DNA from: Podospora bellae-mahoneyi
Taxonomy: Eukaryota; Ascomycota; Sordariomycetes; Sordariales; Podosporaceae
NCBI RefSeq assembly: GCF_035222275.1
Contig: NC_085886.1
Coordinates: 2,790,001 to 2,854,000 of the forward strand
Length of the DNA: 64,000 bases
Direction of reading: 5' to 3'
Shown: positions 22,328 through 35,500 of the stretch, piece after piece
Position numbering within the stretch: the stretch's first letter is position 1
Layout: each line of letters opens with the position of its first letter
The notes under the pieces: generated by a model
Told to the model about the DNA's origin: nothing
Databases searched by the model: none
What the model saw: only the letters and a program-made list of their open reading frames with translations
Program-made: the position numbers and the translations under genes

Positions 22328-23020
22328 TTACTCCATAACCACAGTAGCACCCAACTCCTTCATCGCCGCGACAATCTTCTCGGCCTCGTCCTTTGGTACC
22401 GACTCCTTCATGAGCTTGGGCGCGCTCTCGACAAACTTCTTGGAGTCTACTAGGGAGAGACCGAGCAGGTTCTTGACCTCCTTGATGACCTTGGGCTTGG
22501 CGCCGGCGTCAAAGGCCATGAGCTTGACGGAGAAGAGAGTCTTTTCGGCGGCGGCCGGGGCGGCGTCCTCGGCTTCTTCGACGGCAGCGGGGGCGGCGGC
22601 TGGGGCAGCGGCGGCAGCGAAGCCACCGACGGGGAGGTCGGGGATGTTGAGGCGGGACTATAGGTAGGGAAGGAAAGAAAAAGGCCACGTTAGTGACATG
22701 GTCTTCTTGTAATGTAGTCCCGTTCCGGTTATTGAATTCGGTTATCGGTGGTGGTAATTTGATATTGCCCCTCCAACCGTGTATATAATCCCCTCCTGGG
22801 AACATAATCCTACCTTCAAGCTCGCAACAAGGTCGGCCGTCTCCAAGAGGGTCAATTGGCTAATCTGGTCGACGATGGCCGAGATCTTGGGGCTGGCCTC
22901 GGTTGAGTTGTATCTCCTTTGGAGGGCCACGGCGGAGGAGGTACGGAGGGGTGTTCTGGCGGCGGTGGTGCGGAGCTGGCGGGCGCAGGATTGCGCGGCG
23001 TATCTGCACGAGACGGACAT
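22328..23020 (-). CDS. mrpl12: Mitochondrial large-subunit ribosomal protein bL12m
   Basis: The L7/L12 stalk protein of the mitochondrial ribosome, which contacts translation factors. Exon 1 is 23020-22814 (69 codons), then a 156-nt intron (donor GTAGGA, acceptor TATAG) and exon 2, 22657-22328; the product is 178 aa. Residues 1-38 are Arg/Ala/Ser/Thr-rich (presequence). The N-terminal dimerisation segment ([20 protein letters not shown]) is followed by an Ala/Pro hinge ([20 protein letters not shown]). The C-terminal domain begins [20 protein letters not shown] and keeps [16 protein letters not shown]. It is divergent from the midasin gene. Confidence 0.96.
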
Positions 23021-23589
23021 TTTGATCTGGATTGTGAAGTGAGAGGTTCGAGGTGGTGAGCTTGTGGGTGGCTACGGCCGTGCTGGTTCTCTTCCGTCTT
23101 CGTCGTCGTCGTGAATCCCGGAGATTTTTTCGCCCGTCGTTGAACGAAAAGTTCTGGCTGGCGGTTGATTGGCTGGGAAGCTTGGGCGCAGGGGTGTTCG
23201 TCTGGAGAGCTTGGCAATATGATGTTTAAGAAAGCTTGGGCCATCTACTCTGTACCTTAAAAGTCTTGCACTGGAGCAAAATAAATCCGGTGTGCTGAAG
23301 GGCGCTGTTTTGGCGCTGTGACAAGGGACGGCTTCAGTGCCCGGTGTGGTGCGCTTTGTGGGTCACCTCCAGTCGCTGAAATGCTGCAGGTGGGCACTGG
23401 CTGCTCATGCATGGAGGTCGAGAATTTGGAGACTCGGGCCTTTGCCCCACTCTTTTTTGCGATTTGGAGAAGGTGAAGAAAAAAAAAGTTGGGATAAGGA
23501 ACGACATTTTTTGATAGTAACAAACAAGTCTTTTGTTTTACAAGACTTGATACAAACAATTCCACGCCATTTTCGACGGATCCTCGATC
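23021..23589. promoter_or_regulatory. Divergent promoter region, mrpl12 / mdn1
   Basis: A 569-bp spacer between two genes that both serve ribosome function. It contains an A run (23479-23486) and a T-rich leader before the midasin start. I recognised no defined factor site. Confidence 0.5.
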
Positions 23590-26500
23590 ATGGCCACCAT
23601 CGACGTGAGCCTGCAGAGACGGTCTCTGCTCCGAGACGCGGCCACGCTCCAATTCCTGCCGCGGGAACTGGTCCTTATCATCCAGGACCACCACACTCAC
23701 TCGAGCCAGCTCTTAGAGGCCATCGCGACGGCCGCCCTCATTGCACCCGCCACAGACAGGATATTCGCCCACTGGGACAGCTGTTTTGCCGACATCTGCG
23801 CCAGATGGGTCTTGTCCCACCCAAAGCTCGATGTAAAAGTTTTTGCGTCGTTTGCCAGGATCTTGCCGTTTGCGCCGGCTCTGTCTGTGTTTCTTACATC
23901 GCATATTCAAGGGGGAGGAGGAGCCGGAGGATTGAGACCAGGACAGCAAATACTCGACCACCTTGACTTGACCTCGTTTAGTGATATCGACCTCCCCATT
24001 ATTCTCCTCGCCTTATGGAGACTCAATAATTTTGACAAGAGAACTTATTCACCACTCTCGAGCCCGTCACAGCTCCAGTCTCTGTTCACCACCCATGCCA
24101 ACCCTGCAGTGAGATGTCTCGCCATCCGGATTTTCTGCCAGCTCCACGACGCCTCGGACCAGAAGCTGGAGGCTTTGTTCACCAAATACATTGCCCAGGA
24201 CACCAGTCTGATTGCGGATTTGGACGGGAGAAGGGCGGATTATTCGTTTCTGAGCCTGTATGAGGATGCGAGGAGCCAAGAGGTCCAGCGCCTTCGCAGT
24301 AGTATCCAGACTGAGCAGCAGCAACAGCAAGAAGGACCGGTTGCTCCAGTAATTCAAAATCTTACCCCCCTTGTTGTCACATATGGCAAGACTGTCCTTC
24401 CACGGCCCCTCGGTCCTGTGAACACGCCAAGTACCCTCGCGCTCACTTCGACGACGGTGGAAAATCTCGAGAATCTCGGCAGGCTTTTGCAGAAGCCAGG
24501 TCCCGTTCTGCTCCATGGTCTGTCCGGTGCGGGCAAGACATCGTTGGTTCAGGAGGTTGCGAGGGAGTTGGGGAAGCAGGGTGAGATGGTCACGCTGCAT
24601 CTGAACGAGCAGACGGACGCCAAGATGCTTCTGGGGCTGTACACGACAAATGAGAAGCCCGGTTCATTCTCGTGGCGCCCAGGTGTTTTGACGACAGCGG
24701 TCAGGGAAGGAAGATGGGTCTTGATTGAGGACCTGGATCGTGCACCGACCGAGGTTATGAGCACGCTGCTGCCCCTTATTGAGCGTGGAGAGCTTCTGAT
24801 TCCGGGGCGTGGGGAGAGGATACAGGCTACCAGTGGGTTCCGGATGTTTGCGACGGTTCGGACGTTGATGGGAATGAATGACAAGGAGAATCTACCGAAT
24901 ATGATTGGGCAGCGGTTGTGGCAGTTACTGCATATCAAGGCTCTTCCGAGGGATGACTTGAGGGAGGTCATCGTTGGGAGATATCCGTTGCTGCACAGGT
25001 ATACAGTTGGGATTTTGGCCGTTTTCGACAGGCTTATTGCTTCGACGAGTGGTTCTTCGAGGCTGTCTCTTGGGCGGACGGTGTTGGACCGGCCCATTGG
25101 TACGAGAGATCTTTTGAAGTGGTGCGGGAGATTGGACGATATCCTGCGCTCGGCTGGTGTCAAGACTGGGGAAGAGCCCGTCACGGATACTACGAGAGAC
25201 CGGATGTTCCTGGAGGCTGTGGACTGTTTCGTCAGCAACATTCATGAAATTGCTGCTCGCAATCTGTTGATTCAAGCTATTGCCAAGGAGATGCATCTTT
25301 CCCCTGAACGGGTTCGGCATTATCTCTCACATTACATCCCCGATATGGTGGACTCCGAGTCACGGCTGACGATTGGCCGTGCCTCTTTTGTCAAGTCACG
25401 GAGGTCTGGCAGGATCACCAAGTCAAAGAGACCTTTCGCTACTACCGTTCATGCCAAGAGGCTGCTCGAGCAGATTGCCGTTGCTGTCAAGCACCGTGAG
25501 CCCCTTTTGCTCGTCGGTGAGACCGGCATCGGTAAGACTACGGTGGTTCAGCAACTTGCCGAGTCGCTCGGTCACCAGCTCGTTGCCGTCAATTTGTCTC
25601 AACAAAGCGAAGCCAGTGATTTGCTTGGCGGTTTCAAGCCTGTCAGCGCCCAAAGTCTTGCCATGCCCATCAAGGAGGAGTTTGAGGATCTTCTTGAGAA
25701 GACCGGTGTCTCTGCTGAGAAGAACAGGGAATATCTCGATCGTATTGCCAAGAGATTTGTCAGGGGCAAGTGGAGAGAAGTCTCCAAGGAGTGGCGGAAG
25801 GCTCCCAAGATGTTTGAGGCTATTCTTGAGAAGCTGGAGAGCGCCCAGACTAAAGATGAGCCAGCCGAGGAGCAGCCAGCCAAGCGCCGCAAGACTGGGT
25901 CGACAAAGCTGCAACGGTTGCGTGACTTGAGACCTCGCTGGGATACCTTTTCTCAGAGTCTCGATCAGTTCGATAGGCAGGTTGCCAGCGGGGGTGCTTT
26001 CGCCTTTGCCTTTGTCGAGGGCAAGATTGTCAAGGCTGCCAGGAATGGCGACTGGATTCTCCTGGATGAAATCAACCTTGCTTCGCCCGACACGCTGGAG
26101 AGTATTGCTGGTCTCTTCCAGACGACACCCTCTCTTCTTCTCTCAGAGACGGGAGAAATCGAGAGGATCCAGGCACACCCAAACTTTCGTGTTTTCGGCG
26201 CCATGAACCCAGCCACCGATGTGGGCAAGCGAGATCTCCCACTCGGTCTGAGATCTCGCTTCACCGAGATATATGTTCAGAGCCCCGATCGGGATAAGAA
26301 GGATTTGCTTACCATCATCAAGACTTATCTGAAGGGCAACAACAGCACCATTGACCGCTTGGCTGATGATGTTGCTGATTTGTATCTTGAGATCAAGCAG
26401 AGGGCAGAGGCGAAGCAGTTGGTCGACCAGGCCAGTGAGGTTCCTCACTTCAGTTTGCGTACCCTGACGCGGGTCCTAACATACGCCAACGATGTGGCTC

Positions 26501-29500
26501 CTGTGTATGGACTCGACCGTGCCTTGTATGAGGGTTTCTGCATGTGCTTTACTACTCTGCTCAGCGAGGAGTCGGAGCGCACAGTCAGGCCGCTTATTCA
26601 CCAGCATCTCCTCAGGAAGTCCAATATTCTCACTCAACCACCGAAGAAGCCCCTCGATGGAAAGCCTTATATCTCCTTCAAGAACACGGACAAGAACCAT
26701 GAGTACTTCTTGCTCCAAGGCAACCACGAGCCCATTGTGCGAGACGACTACATCATCACTCGCTACGTTGAGCGCAATCTCCTCAACCTTGTCCGCGCCA
26801 CCTCTACTCGGAGGTACCCCATCCTCATCCAAGGTCCCACATCCGCAGGTAAAACAAGCATGATTGAGTACCTGGCCAACTACACTGGCAACAAGTTTGT
26901 CCGCATCAACAACCACGAGCACACCGATCTCCAAGAATACCTGGGCACTTATGTCTCTGATTCGGAAGGCAAGCTCAGGTTCCAGGAGGGTTTGCTCGTC
27001 CAGGCCATGCGGGAAGGCTCTTGGATTGTGCTCGACGAGCTGAACCTGGCGCCTACCGATGTCCTCGAAGCTCTCAACCGCCTGTTGGACGACAACAGGG
27101 AGCTGCTCATCCCCGAAACTCAAGAGATTGTCCGGCCGGCAGAGAACTTTTGTTTGTTCGCCACGCAGAATCCCCCTGGCTTGTACGGTGGCCGCAAAGT
27201 CTTGTCCCGCGCTTTCAGAAACAGATTCTTGGAGCTTCACTTTGATGATATTCCAGAAAGCGAACTCAAAGAGATTTTGCAGCAGAGAAGCAGGAACACG
27301 GCCCCTTCTGACTGCGGGAGAATCGTCAACGTTTACAAGCAGCTCACCCGCCTCCGTCAGGAGTCCCGTGTTTTTGAGCAAAAGAACTCTTTTGCTACGT
27401 TGAGAGATTTGTTCAGGTGGGCTCTTAGAGAGTCGGAGACACGACAGGAGATCGCTGAGCATGGCTACATGCTTTTGGCTGAGAGAGTCCGCAAGCCGGA
27501 GGAGAGGGACGAGGTTAGGAAGGTTATCGAGCAGGAGTTCAGGGTCACTATTGACTCGGCCAAGCTGTATGATCTTGACAGTGCGCCTGAGCTGAGAAAT
27601 GTCAAGGCGAGGAATAGCCAGGGGGTTATCTGGACGAGGGCGATGAGGCGGTTGTATGTTTTGGTCAAGAGGGCGATCAAGAACAATGAGCCGGTTTTGC
27701 TGGTGGGTGAGACAGGTTGTGGTAAGACGACTGTGGTGCAGTTGCTGGCCGAGTTTGAGGGGCAGGGGTTGCACATTGTGAATGCGCATCAGAATACGGA
27801 GACGGGGGATTTGATTGGTAGTCAGAGGCCGGTGAGGAATAGGGGGGCGGTTGTGGATGCTCTGTTCCGGGATTTGGAGGAGCTGGCGGGTTTGCTTGAG
27901 AGGGAGAGGGGGTCTTTGGAGGAGTTGCAGGAGTGGTATAGGACTCTGTCGGCTGACGAGCTGGCGAGGGTTCCGGAGGCGTTGAGGACAAAGATTCATG
28001 CTGGGATCACGAGAAGCAAGGCCCTGTTTGAGTGGAGTGACGGTAGTCTTGTTCATGCCATGAGGGAGGGCAGCTACTTTCTTCTTGATGAGATTTCTCT
28101 CGCAGATGACTCGGTCCTGGAGCGTCTCAACTCGGTCCTTGAGCCTCAGCGCACGCTTCTTTTGGCCGAGAAGGGCGTCGACGACTCTTTTGTTCAGGGC
28201 ACCGAAGGCTTCCAGTTCTTTGCTACCATGAACCCCGGTGGCGACTTTGGAAAGAAGGAGCTTTCTCCGGCTTTGCGCAACCGTTTCACTGAGATTTGGG
28301 TGCCCGCCTTTTCGGATGTGGAGGATGTTCATGACATTGTCGTCTCCAAGCTCGACAAGAGATTCAAGCAGGGGAAGAGCACCAAGTCGAAGCCTGTCTC
28401 CCAGATCATCGTCGAGTTCGCTTATTGGTTTGGCAAGACCTTCCGTCCTTCTTCGGCTACTGCTTTCTCGGTCAGAGATATCCTCTCCTGGGTCCAGTTC
28501 ATGAACACGTGCCCCTTCAAGTCCACTGATCTCGGCCTTCTTCACGGTGCGGCCATGGTGTTTATCGACACCATCGGTGCCAACCCCTCCGCTCTTATCT
28601 CGGTCGACCCCAAGGAGATGGCCTCACAGCGCCAGCAATGTCTCGAGCAGCTTGGTGCTCTTTGCGGCAAGGACCTCAGCCAGCTGTACTTTCAAGAGCC
28701 AGAACTCGAGATCACCCCCGGAGCTCTCTCCATCGGGGATTTCGGTGTCGAGAGGTTCGAGGCTGCCGAGCCTGATGCCGGTGATGAGTTTGCCGTTCCT
28801 ACCACCAAGATGAATGCCATGCGCGTGATTAGAGCGCTGCAAGGGACGAAGCCGATTTTGCTGGAGGGTAACCCTGGTGTGGGCAAGACTACGTTGATTA
28901 CGGCTTTGGCGAGGGCTTGTGGACGGCCGCTGACGAGGATCAACCTGAGTGATCAGACAGATCTGATGGATCTGTTTGGTACGGATGTGCCGGTGGAGGG
29001 GGCGGAGGCGGGTAATTTTGTCTGGCAGAATGCGCCGTTTTTGGAGGCGATGCAGAAGGGGGAGTGGGTCTTGTTGGATGTAAGTGACACTGTTTTGGAT
29101 CAGGGATAGGGGGGCTGTGACTGACATGGTTTTACAGGAAATGAACTTGGCTTCTCAGACGGTTCTGGAGGGTTTGAACGCCTGTCTTGACCATCGTGGA
29201 GAGGTGTACATTGCCGAACTGGACCAGGTTTTCAAGCGCCATCCCGACTTCAAGCTGTTTGCTGCCCAGAATCCTCATCACCAGGGCGGTGGTCGTAAGG
29301 GTCTTCCTAGTTCGTTTGTCAACCGTTTCACTGTGGTCTACTCGGACGTCTTCACCAAGGAGGATTTGCTTCATATTACGGCCAAGAAGTTCGCCAAGAT
29401 TGGGGAAGATACTCAGCATCGTCTTATTGAGTTTATGTCGAAGCTTGATGACGAGGTTGTTGGCAGACGGTCGTTTGGTGCGCTCGGGTCTCCGTGGGAG

Positions 29501-32500
29501 TTCAACTTGCGTGATACCCTTCGCTGGGGCGATTTGTTGACTTCCGACAAAGCCCTCTTGGCCGACCGCAAGCCGGATGATTATCTTGATGTCATTATTC
29601 GACAGCGTTTCCGGTCGGAGCGTGACCGTGAGGCGGTCAACAAGCTCTTTGCTGAGATCTTTGAGCGGATGCCTGAGCAGCATGGCCTCTACCATGATAT
29701 CAATCCCTATTTCTGCCAGGTCGGGCTTGCTACCATCAAGCGGAATGCGCTGTCGCAGCCGACGCAATTCCCGGCGATTGATCCAATTGCCAGGCTCAAG
29801 GAGATTGAGTCGATTTTGATTGCTATTGAGCAGGACCTGCCGTGTATCTTGGTTGGTCCTTCGGGCAGTGGGAAGTCGTCTCTTTTGGCCCACGTTGCGG
29901 CTTTGGCTGGTAAGCCTTTGGTCATCTTCCCGCTTAATGCGGATGTCGATGCCATGGATCTTATTGGTGGCTTTGAGCAGGCTGATCCTCACCGTGAGGT
30001 GCAAGCGGCGTTGTCCAGGTTCAGACAGGCTCTTCAGGACCAGATTCTCAGCACTCTGCCAAGCATGGTGGCGCGTGTGGCTCTAGATGTGTTGACTACC
30101 TTGGGGTCCTGCTTGACCGGGGAGGCTCATCAGTATGAGACTCTTCTGCCACTCATCGAGAGCCTTCAGGTCGATCCAGCTGTCAACCAGGAGCTCGCCA
30201 CTCTTTTGGATCAGGCAAAGGAGGCTTTGCACAAGCCGTTGACGCTCGAGAACCCGAGATTCGAGTGGCTCGATGGTGTCATTGTTCGGGCTGTCGAGAC
30301 TGGCGCTTGGTTGGTCCTCGATAATGCCAACCTTTGCAGTGCTTCTGTGCTGGACAGACTGAACTCGCTCTTGGAACGGCCGAATGGTATCCTCAGCATC
30401 AATGAGCACAGTGGTCCGGGTGGTGAGCCGAGGATCATTAAGCCCCATCCTGATTTTAGGATTTTCCTCACGGTCGATCCGAGGTATGGAGAGCTGTCGA
30501 GGGCTATGAGGAATCGTTCGGTGGAAATTTATCTTGATGTTCTTCCTGCTGGGACAAGTGTTGTTGTTGAGAGGATTGCACCTGTTGATGGGACGCTTCA
30601 GAGATACCATACTGCTGCGAAGTTGGCGTCGTCTCAAGGCACCGAAGAGGGACAGCTTATTCCTTTGGCGTTTGATGCCATCTCCCTTGGAGACAGCAGC
30701 CGTCTTGATGCTTACATCAACATCATCCGCGAGGCTCTCAGCGATGGCTCGCCATCTCCTGTTCAGTCACCCGACGTCCTGCAACATCTTGACCTGCTCT
30801 TGTCTTACATCCACCATGAAGACGCCGGTGAACTCCGCCAGGCCATCGCGGGGTTGTACACCCCGTCCCCGGACAAGATGCTCATGCCTCTTCACCCGTT
30901 GATCAACTCCCCTATGATGCCGCTCCTGGACCAAGCCCGCGAGGGACTCACCTGCTGGCTGGCAGTCTGCTACGAGCTCTTTATCGACATCCAAAAAGCA
31001 GAAAAAGCCATGGCTGGCCAACTCTCCAAGGTCAACGTCAGCAAGCCATCCTCATTGAACCGCCTGCAGAGGTCGTTTGTCGCGGACAAGGTCGCTTCCC
31101 TCGCCAAGGACTCCACGGTCAACTCTGTCCGGTTTTTGGCGTCGGTTGCCAAGGCGATCAAGGGGTACATCTCCACCAGCACTGCCGAGCCTGGAAACTG
31201 GAAACAGCGCCGCGCTATCCTCCGCCGCGTGGTCCTCTTTTGGAAGAGGACATTCTCCTTCCTCATTGCGTCTCAGTTTGAGGAAGCGAGATTCCAGTCC
31301 CATTTGACTCAGGGTGCTAACCTCCTCCGCCGATCTCTTGCCATGGCTGGTCGAGATGATGAGGGGATTCAGAAACTACTTGTCTTGATTGGGGAATTTC
31401 TCGAGCGGGACTTTGTCGTTGGGTTCAAGCTTGGGACAGGTCTCTCCATGGAGACGATGTGGCGGGCTTTACGTCCTGATCCTATTGCTGACCAGGCTAC
31501 GCTTGAGCAAGTGATGGAGCTGGAGAGGTTGGCGGATAGGTTTGATGAGATGAGGTGGAGGGTTGATGTTGATATCGCCACCCTGAGAACAGTTCAGGAT
31601 TCCATGGCGAGGATCTATGCTGTTGTTCGCACGGGGAAGGTGGATGGTGCCTCTCTCGTCAAGGACCTCCAACAGGAGATTTCTGCGTTGGAGGCAAAGA
31701 TTGGGGTGCACTCTGCCGCTCACGAGCCCTTTTTCGCGAGTAGTTTTGAGGGGTTGAGGCAGGTGGGGGTGTTGCATAGGATATCAACCGGGGGGAGGAT
31801 CGGGGAGGGGAGTGGTGATGTGGATGTTTTGTCGAGCTTGCCTACTGCCAGTCTGATGAGGATTCAGTGTATGAAGGGGACGGGTTTGCAGGGGGTGGAT
31901 TGTGTTCTTGCGCAACAGGGACAGGGGAGTGAGGTGGTGCACCCTTGGGAGGGGGAGCTTTCAAAGGCGTTGTTGAGGAGGTATGAGGCTGCAGCTTCGG
32001 CGAGTTTGGGCCAGCTGAGGAGTTTGGAGGTGGAGATGCCTATCATGGGGCGGGCGTTGGCGGGGGCGAGTGAGGCGCTTGCTGCTGATCCTCTGGGGAA
32101 GGCGGAGGGGCTTTTGGTGAGGTTGATGGGTGAGGTGATGAGTGCTCATGACCCGTCCCAGAAAGGGGGAGTGGAGGTGTTGTTTGAGAGTTTGGTCAAG
32201 GGGGCCAGGATGGGGGCGGTGGAGTTGGGGGAGCTGGGGGGTTGGTTGGAGCAGAGTGAGCAGCTTCAGATGATGGAGGGGGGAGATTGGCCGGAGCATG
32301 TGGTGAAGGTTTTCAGAGGTCACTTTGCAAAGGCTTTGTTGGCGCTGGTGGCGGCGAGGAAGGGGTTGCAGCCTAGGTCGGCGTTTGCGAGCATTGCGTG
32401 GGTGAGGTTTGCGCTGGGGTGTGTGACGCTTTTTGTGCCGGATAAGATCTTTGATCCGCATCATCGGGCGCAGATTGAGGCCGAGGAGCATCATGAGCTT

Positions 32501-35500
32501 TACGTGGGTCTTCAGAGGGAGATTGCTGCTCTTGAGGCCTTTGAGGTGGCGTTTACCGGTCAGAAGACGGGCATCCGATTGAAAGCTCTGGCTGAGGAGG
32601 CGGGTGGGTTGGGAGAGCCGCCTGCGGTTCAGTCGATTTACCGTCCTGGGGGTGGTGAGCTGCGCAGTTTGCAGGGGGAGTTTAGCAATGTTCTTGGTGC
32701 CCTTTTGGCGAACGATGTTGCGACGACGCATCTCAAGTCTATCATGTCGTCTTCGACTGAGGTTACTGAGGAGCTTTCGCTGGTGGAGCAGAACGTCTCG
32801 CTTCTTATTCATCGGTTGACTTCCCGGTTTGGGGCTTATCAGGATCTGACCATGCCGCTGGTCAGTTTCCTTCGCTGCCTCAAGATGGGCCTTTCCCTTG
32901 GGAGGGGTGTTGTACCCCCTGCCACGGCATCTGAGGATAACGAAGACGAGGACAACAAATCCGAGGTCTTGGTCTCTGTCACGCCCTTCCTTCAGGGGAC
33001 GGTCTACCGTGCCGAGACGGAGGATCTTCCCCTGAGAAACTTTGCGTTCTTGTATTTTGTCCAGACGGTTGCTGCTGTTGAAGGCAGGAATCAACTTCCC
33101 CCATCCATGAGGAAACAGCTCTTTGAGTCACTGGCCTTCATCCACGAAGTCTACAGCAAGAAGTTTGAAGAGGACAAGCGCAAGGAAGTCGAAGCTAGCG
33201 GGCTGAGTTATGTCCACAAGGGCAGCTTGGAGGACGAGAAGGAGTATGACCGGCAGGAATTCGACAGCCTCTTCCCTGATTATCAAGACGAGGGCGACAA
33301 CGATGATCACGACAAGACCAAGGTCAGGAAGCCCAAAAAGTCGAAGCGGTCGGGCAAGGATCTCGCGGTGATGCTCGCCGAGGCGCATGAGAAGATTTTC
33401 CTTGGGAGTCAAGAGCCGCAGGTGATGATCAAGGAGCTTTGCACACAGGTTGCCAGGACAGTCGCCAGATCAAAGGGTGGGCAAACGGGCCCGGAGATGG
33501 ACGCCATGCTACTCCCCGCTACGCTGCTTGTGTTTGAGGACTCGGTCAAGGCCTTTTCGGCCAGTGTCGAGACGGGCGATTACAACTTTTACACTGATGC
33601 CCACCTCGCTGAGGTTCGCAAGGTTTTGAACCTGGTTAATGCCATCCGCAATCGGTTCCTTGAACTGCAAGGGATCGACGAGATTGGCCATCATCAAACG
33701 CTTGCTGATGTTATCCTTGCGTGTGACAAGGTTCTCGAGATGGCTATTGACGACCCGCTTGCCAAGATTATCACAGCGATTGAGAAACTGCACGCTCATG
33801 TTTACGAGTGGCATGAAGGCGGCTGGGCTACGGCTGCTAATAAGGCTGTGGCGCTGTATGAGAAGCTGCGGGATACGATTTGTGACTGGAGGAGGTTGGA
33901 GCTGTCGTCTTGGTCGCGGTTGCTGGATGTCGAGGTCAAGAAGACGCATGATGCGGCCAAAGCTTTCTGGTTCGACGCGTACAATGACGTTATCCTCAAG
34001 TCGTGCGTGTTTCTTGAGGAGGGGTTGCTCAAGGAGTATGCGGTTGAACTTTTGGAAACCCTCTCGACGTACTTTACTGGTGATCGCTGCACTGTTGGGC
34101 AGTTCAAAGCGCGGTTGGGGTTGTTGAGGCAGTTGAAGAGCCAGCTTGATCTGCTGACGAGGGATGAGAAGGAGTTTGGCGTTGTTGGCGATGCGGTGGA
34201 GAATAGTATCAGGTACTATGGACGGTATCTGGGCAAGGTGGAGGAGTATATCAAGAATGGGAGGCAGCCGCTGGATAGGAGTATGAAGGATGTGTTGTTG
34301 ATGGGGAAGTGGAGGGATAAGAATATTGAGGCTTTGAGGGCGAGTGCACGGAAGTCTCATGAGAAGCTGTTTAAGCTGGTGAGGAAGTTCAGGGCGGTGT
34401 TGGAGCAGCCTGTCAGGGTCATTACTGATCAAGGGCTGCCGGAGGAGAAGTATGAGGGGGTTGTTGGGGGGGAGATGGTGGTCAAGAAGGTTGAGCACAG
34501 TGTGGATCCCAAGGCTATCGAGGTGTGCCGGGAGATGGTCCCTGGGATTGAGGCTCATCCTCAGTGGAGTCGGATGGTGAATCTACCCGGGGTGCTGAAG
34601 GCTATGGGGAGACACGGCTCGCTGCCTGCGGGTGTTGTTGAAGCTGCGAAGACGGTGGATGAGTACATCACTGATTTGGTCTCTTCGATTGCCGAGTTGA
34701 GGAAGGAGACGCCTAGCACGCTTACGGATGAGAATAAGGAGGCTGTGAGACATCTCAAGACTCGCAAGGTTACGCTCTTTAGCGAGACCCTCAAGACCCT
34801 TCGCGCTATGGGCTTCAGCCGCAACTTGGGCACGAACATTCTCGACAAGCAGAGCAGTACGCAAAAGGTTCTTGTTGGGTCGGGGTTGGTGCCTCATCTT
34901 TCTGGGCCGGAATTGGACGCGCTTGAGTACTTTTACCACAAGACTCTTGACCTAGCTCCCAAGGTCCGCAAGGCTGCCAATGATCATAATGAGGATCTCA
35001 ACAGGGAGGTTGTGGGGAGGAGTGTTGGTTTCTTTGAGGGCGTGCTGCATGTCATGTTCAAGCAGAGGCAGTTTTTGTCCAAGACTGCGCATGCTGATCA
35101 GGCACTCGAGGAGGCGATTGCCTACGTCAGGCAGCTTTCTATTGCTGGAGAAGGCTCTTTTGCGCCGGAGACCAAGCAGACCAACTACGCTCAGGTGCTG
35201 AAGTGGTTGGTGCAGATTGTCAAGTTTGGTGTTCATCTCGTTGATGTTCACGGCAAGCTTGGTCAGATTGATAATGAGCCTGTCGAATCTAGGTTGGGTG
35301 CTTGGGTTGAGACGTTTGCCAAGTTGGAGAAGACTCAGCTGAATCTGCCTCAACTTCCCGAAGGCTTTGTTTCCTTGCCCCAGGAGACTCTCCAAGTCGA
35401 CGTCGAGAGGGAGTTGGCCGCTTTGAAGACTGACCTTCAAGCCCTGGTTCAAGAGCGTCCTGATCTGGCATTTGTGATGGAGCAAATCAACCTCTGGACC

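Noticed and set aside
26476-28545. 689-codon open frame antisense to midasin
   Set aside because: It lies opposite conserved AAA+ domains, and its codons mirror the sense codons. It has no recognisable domain; a shadow of strongly biased codon use.
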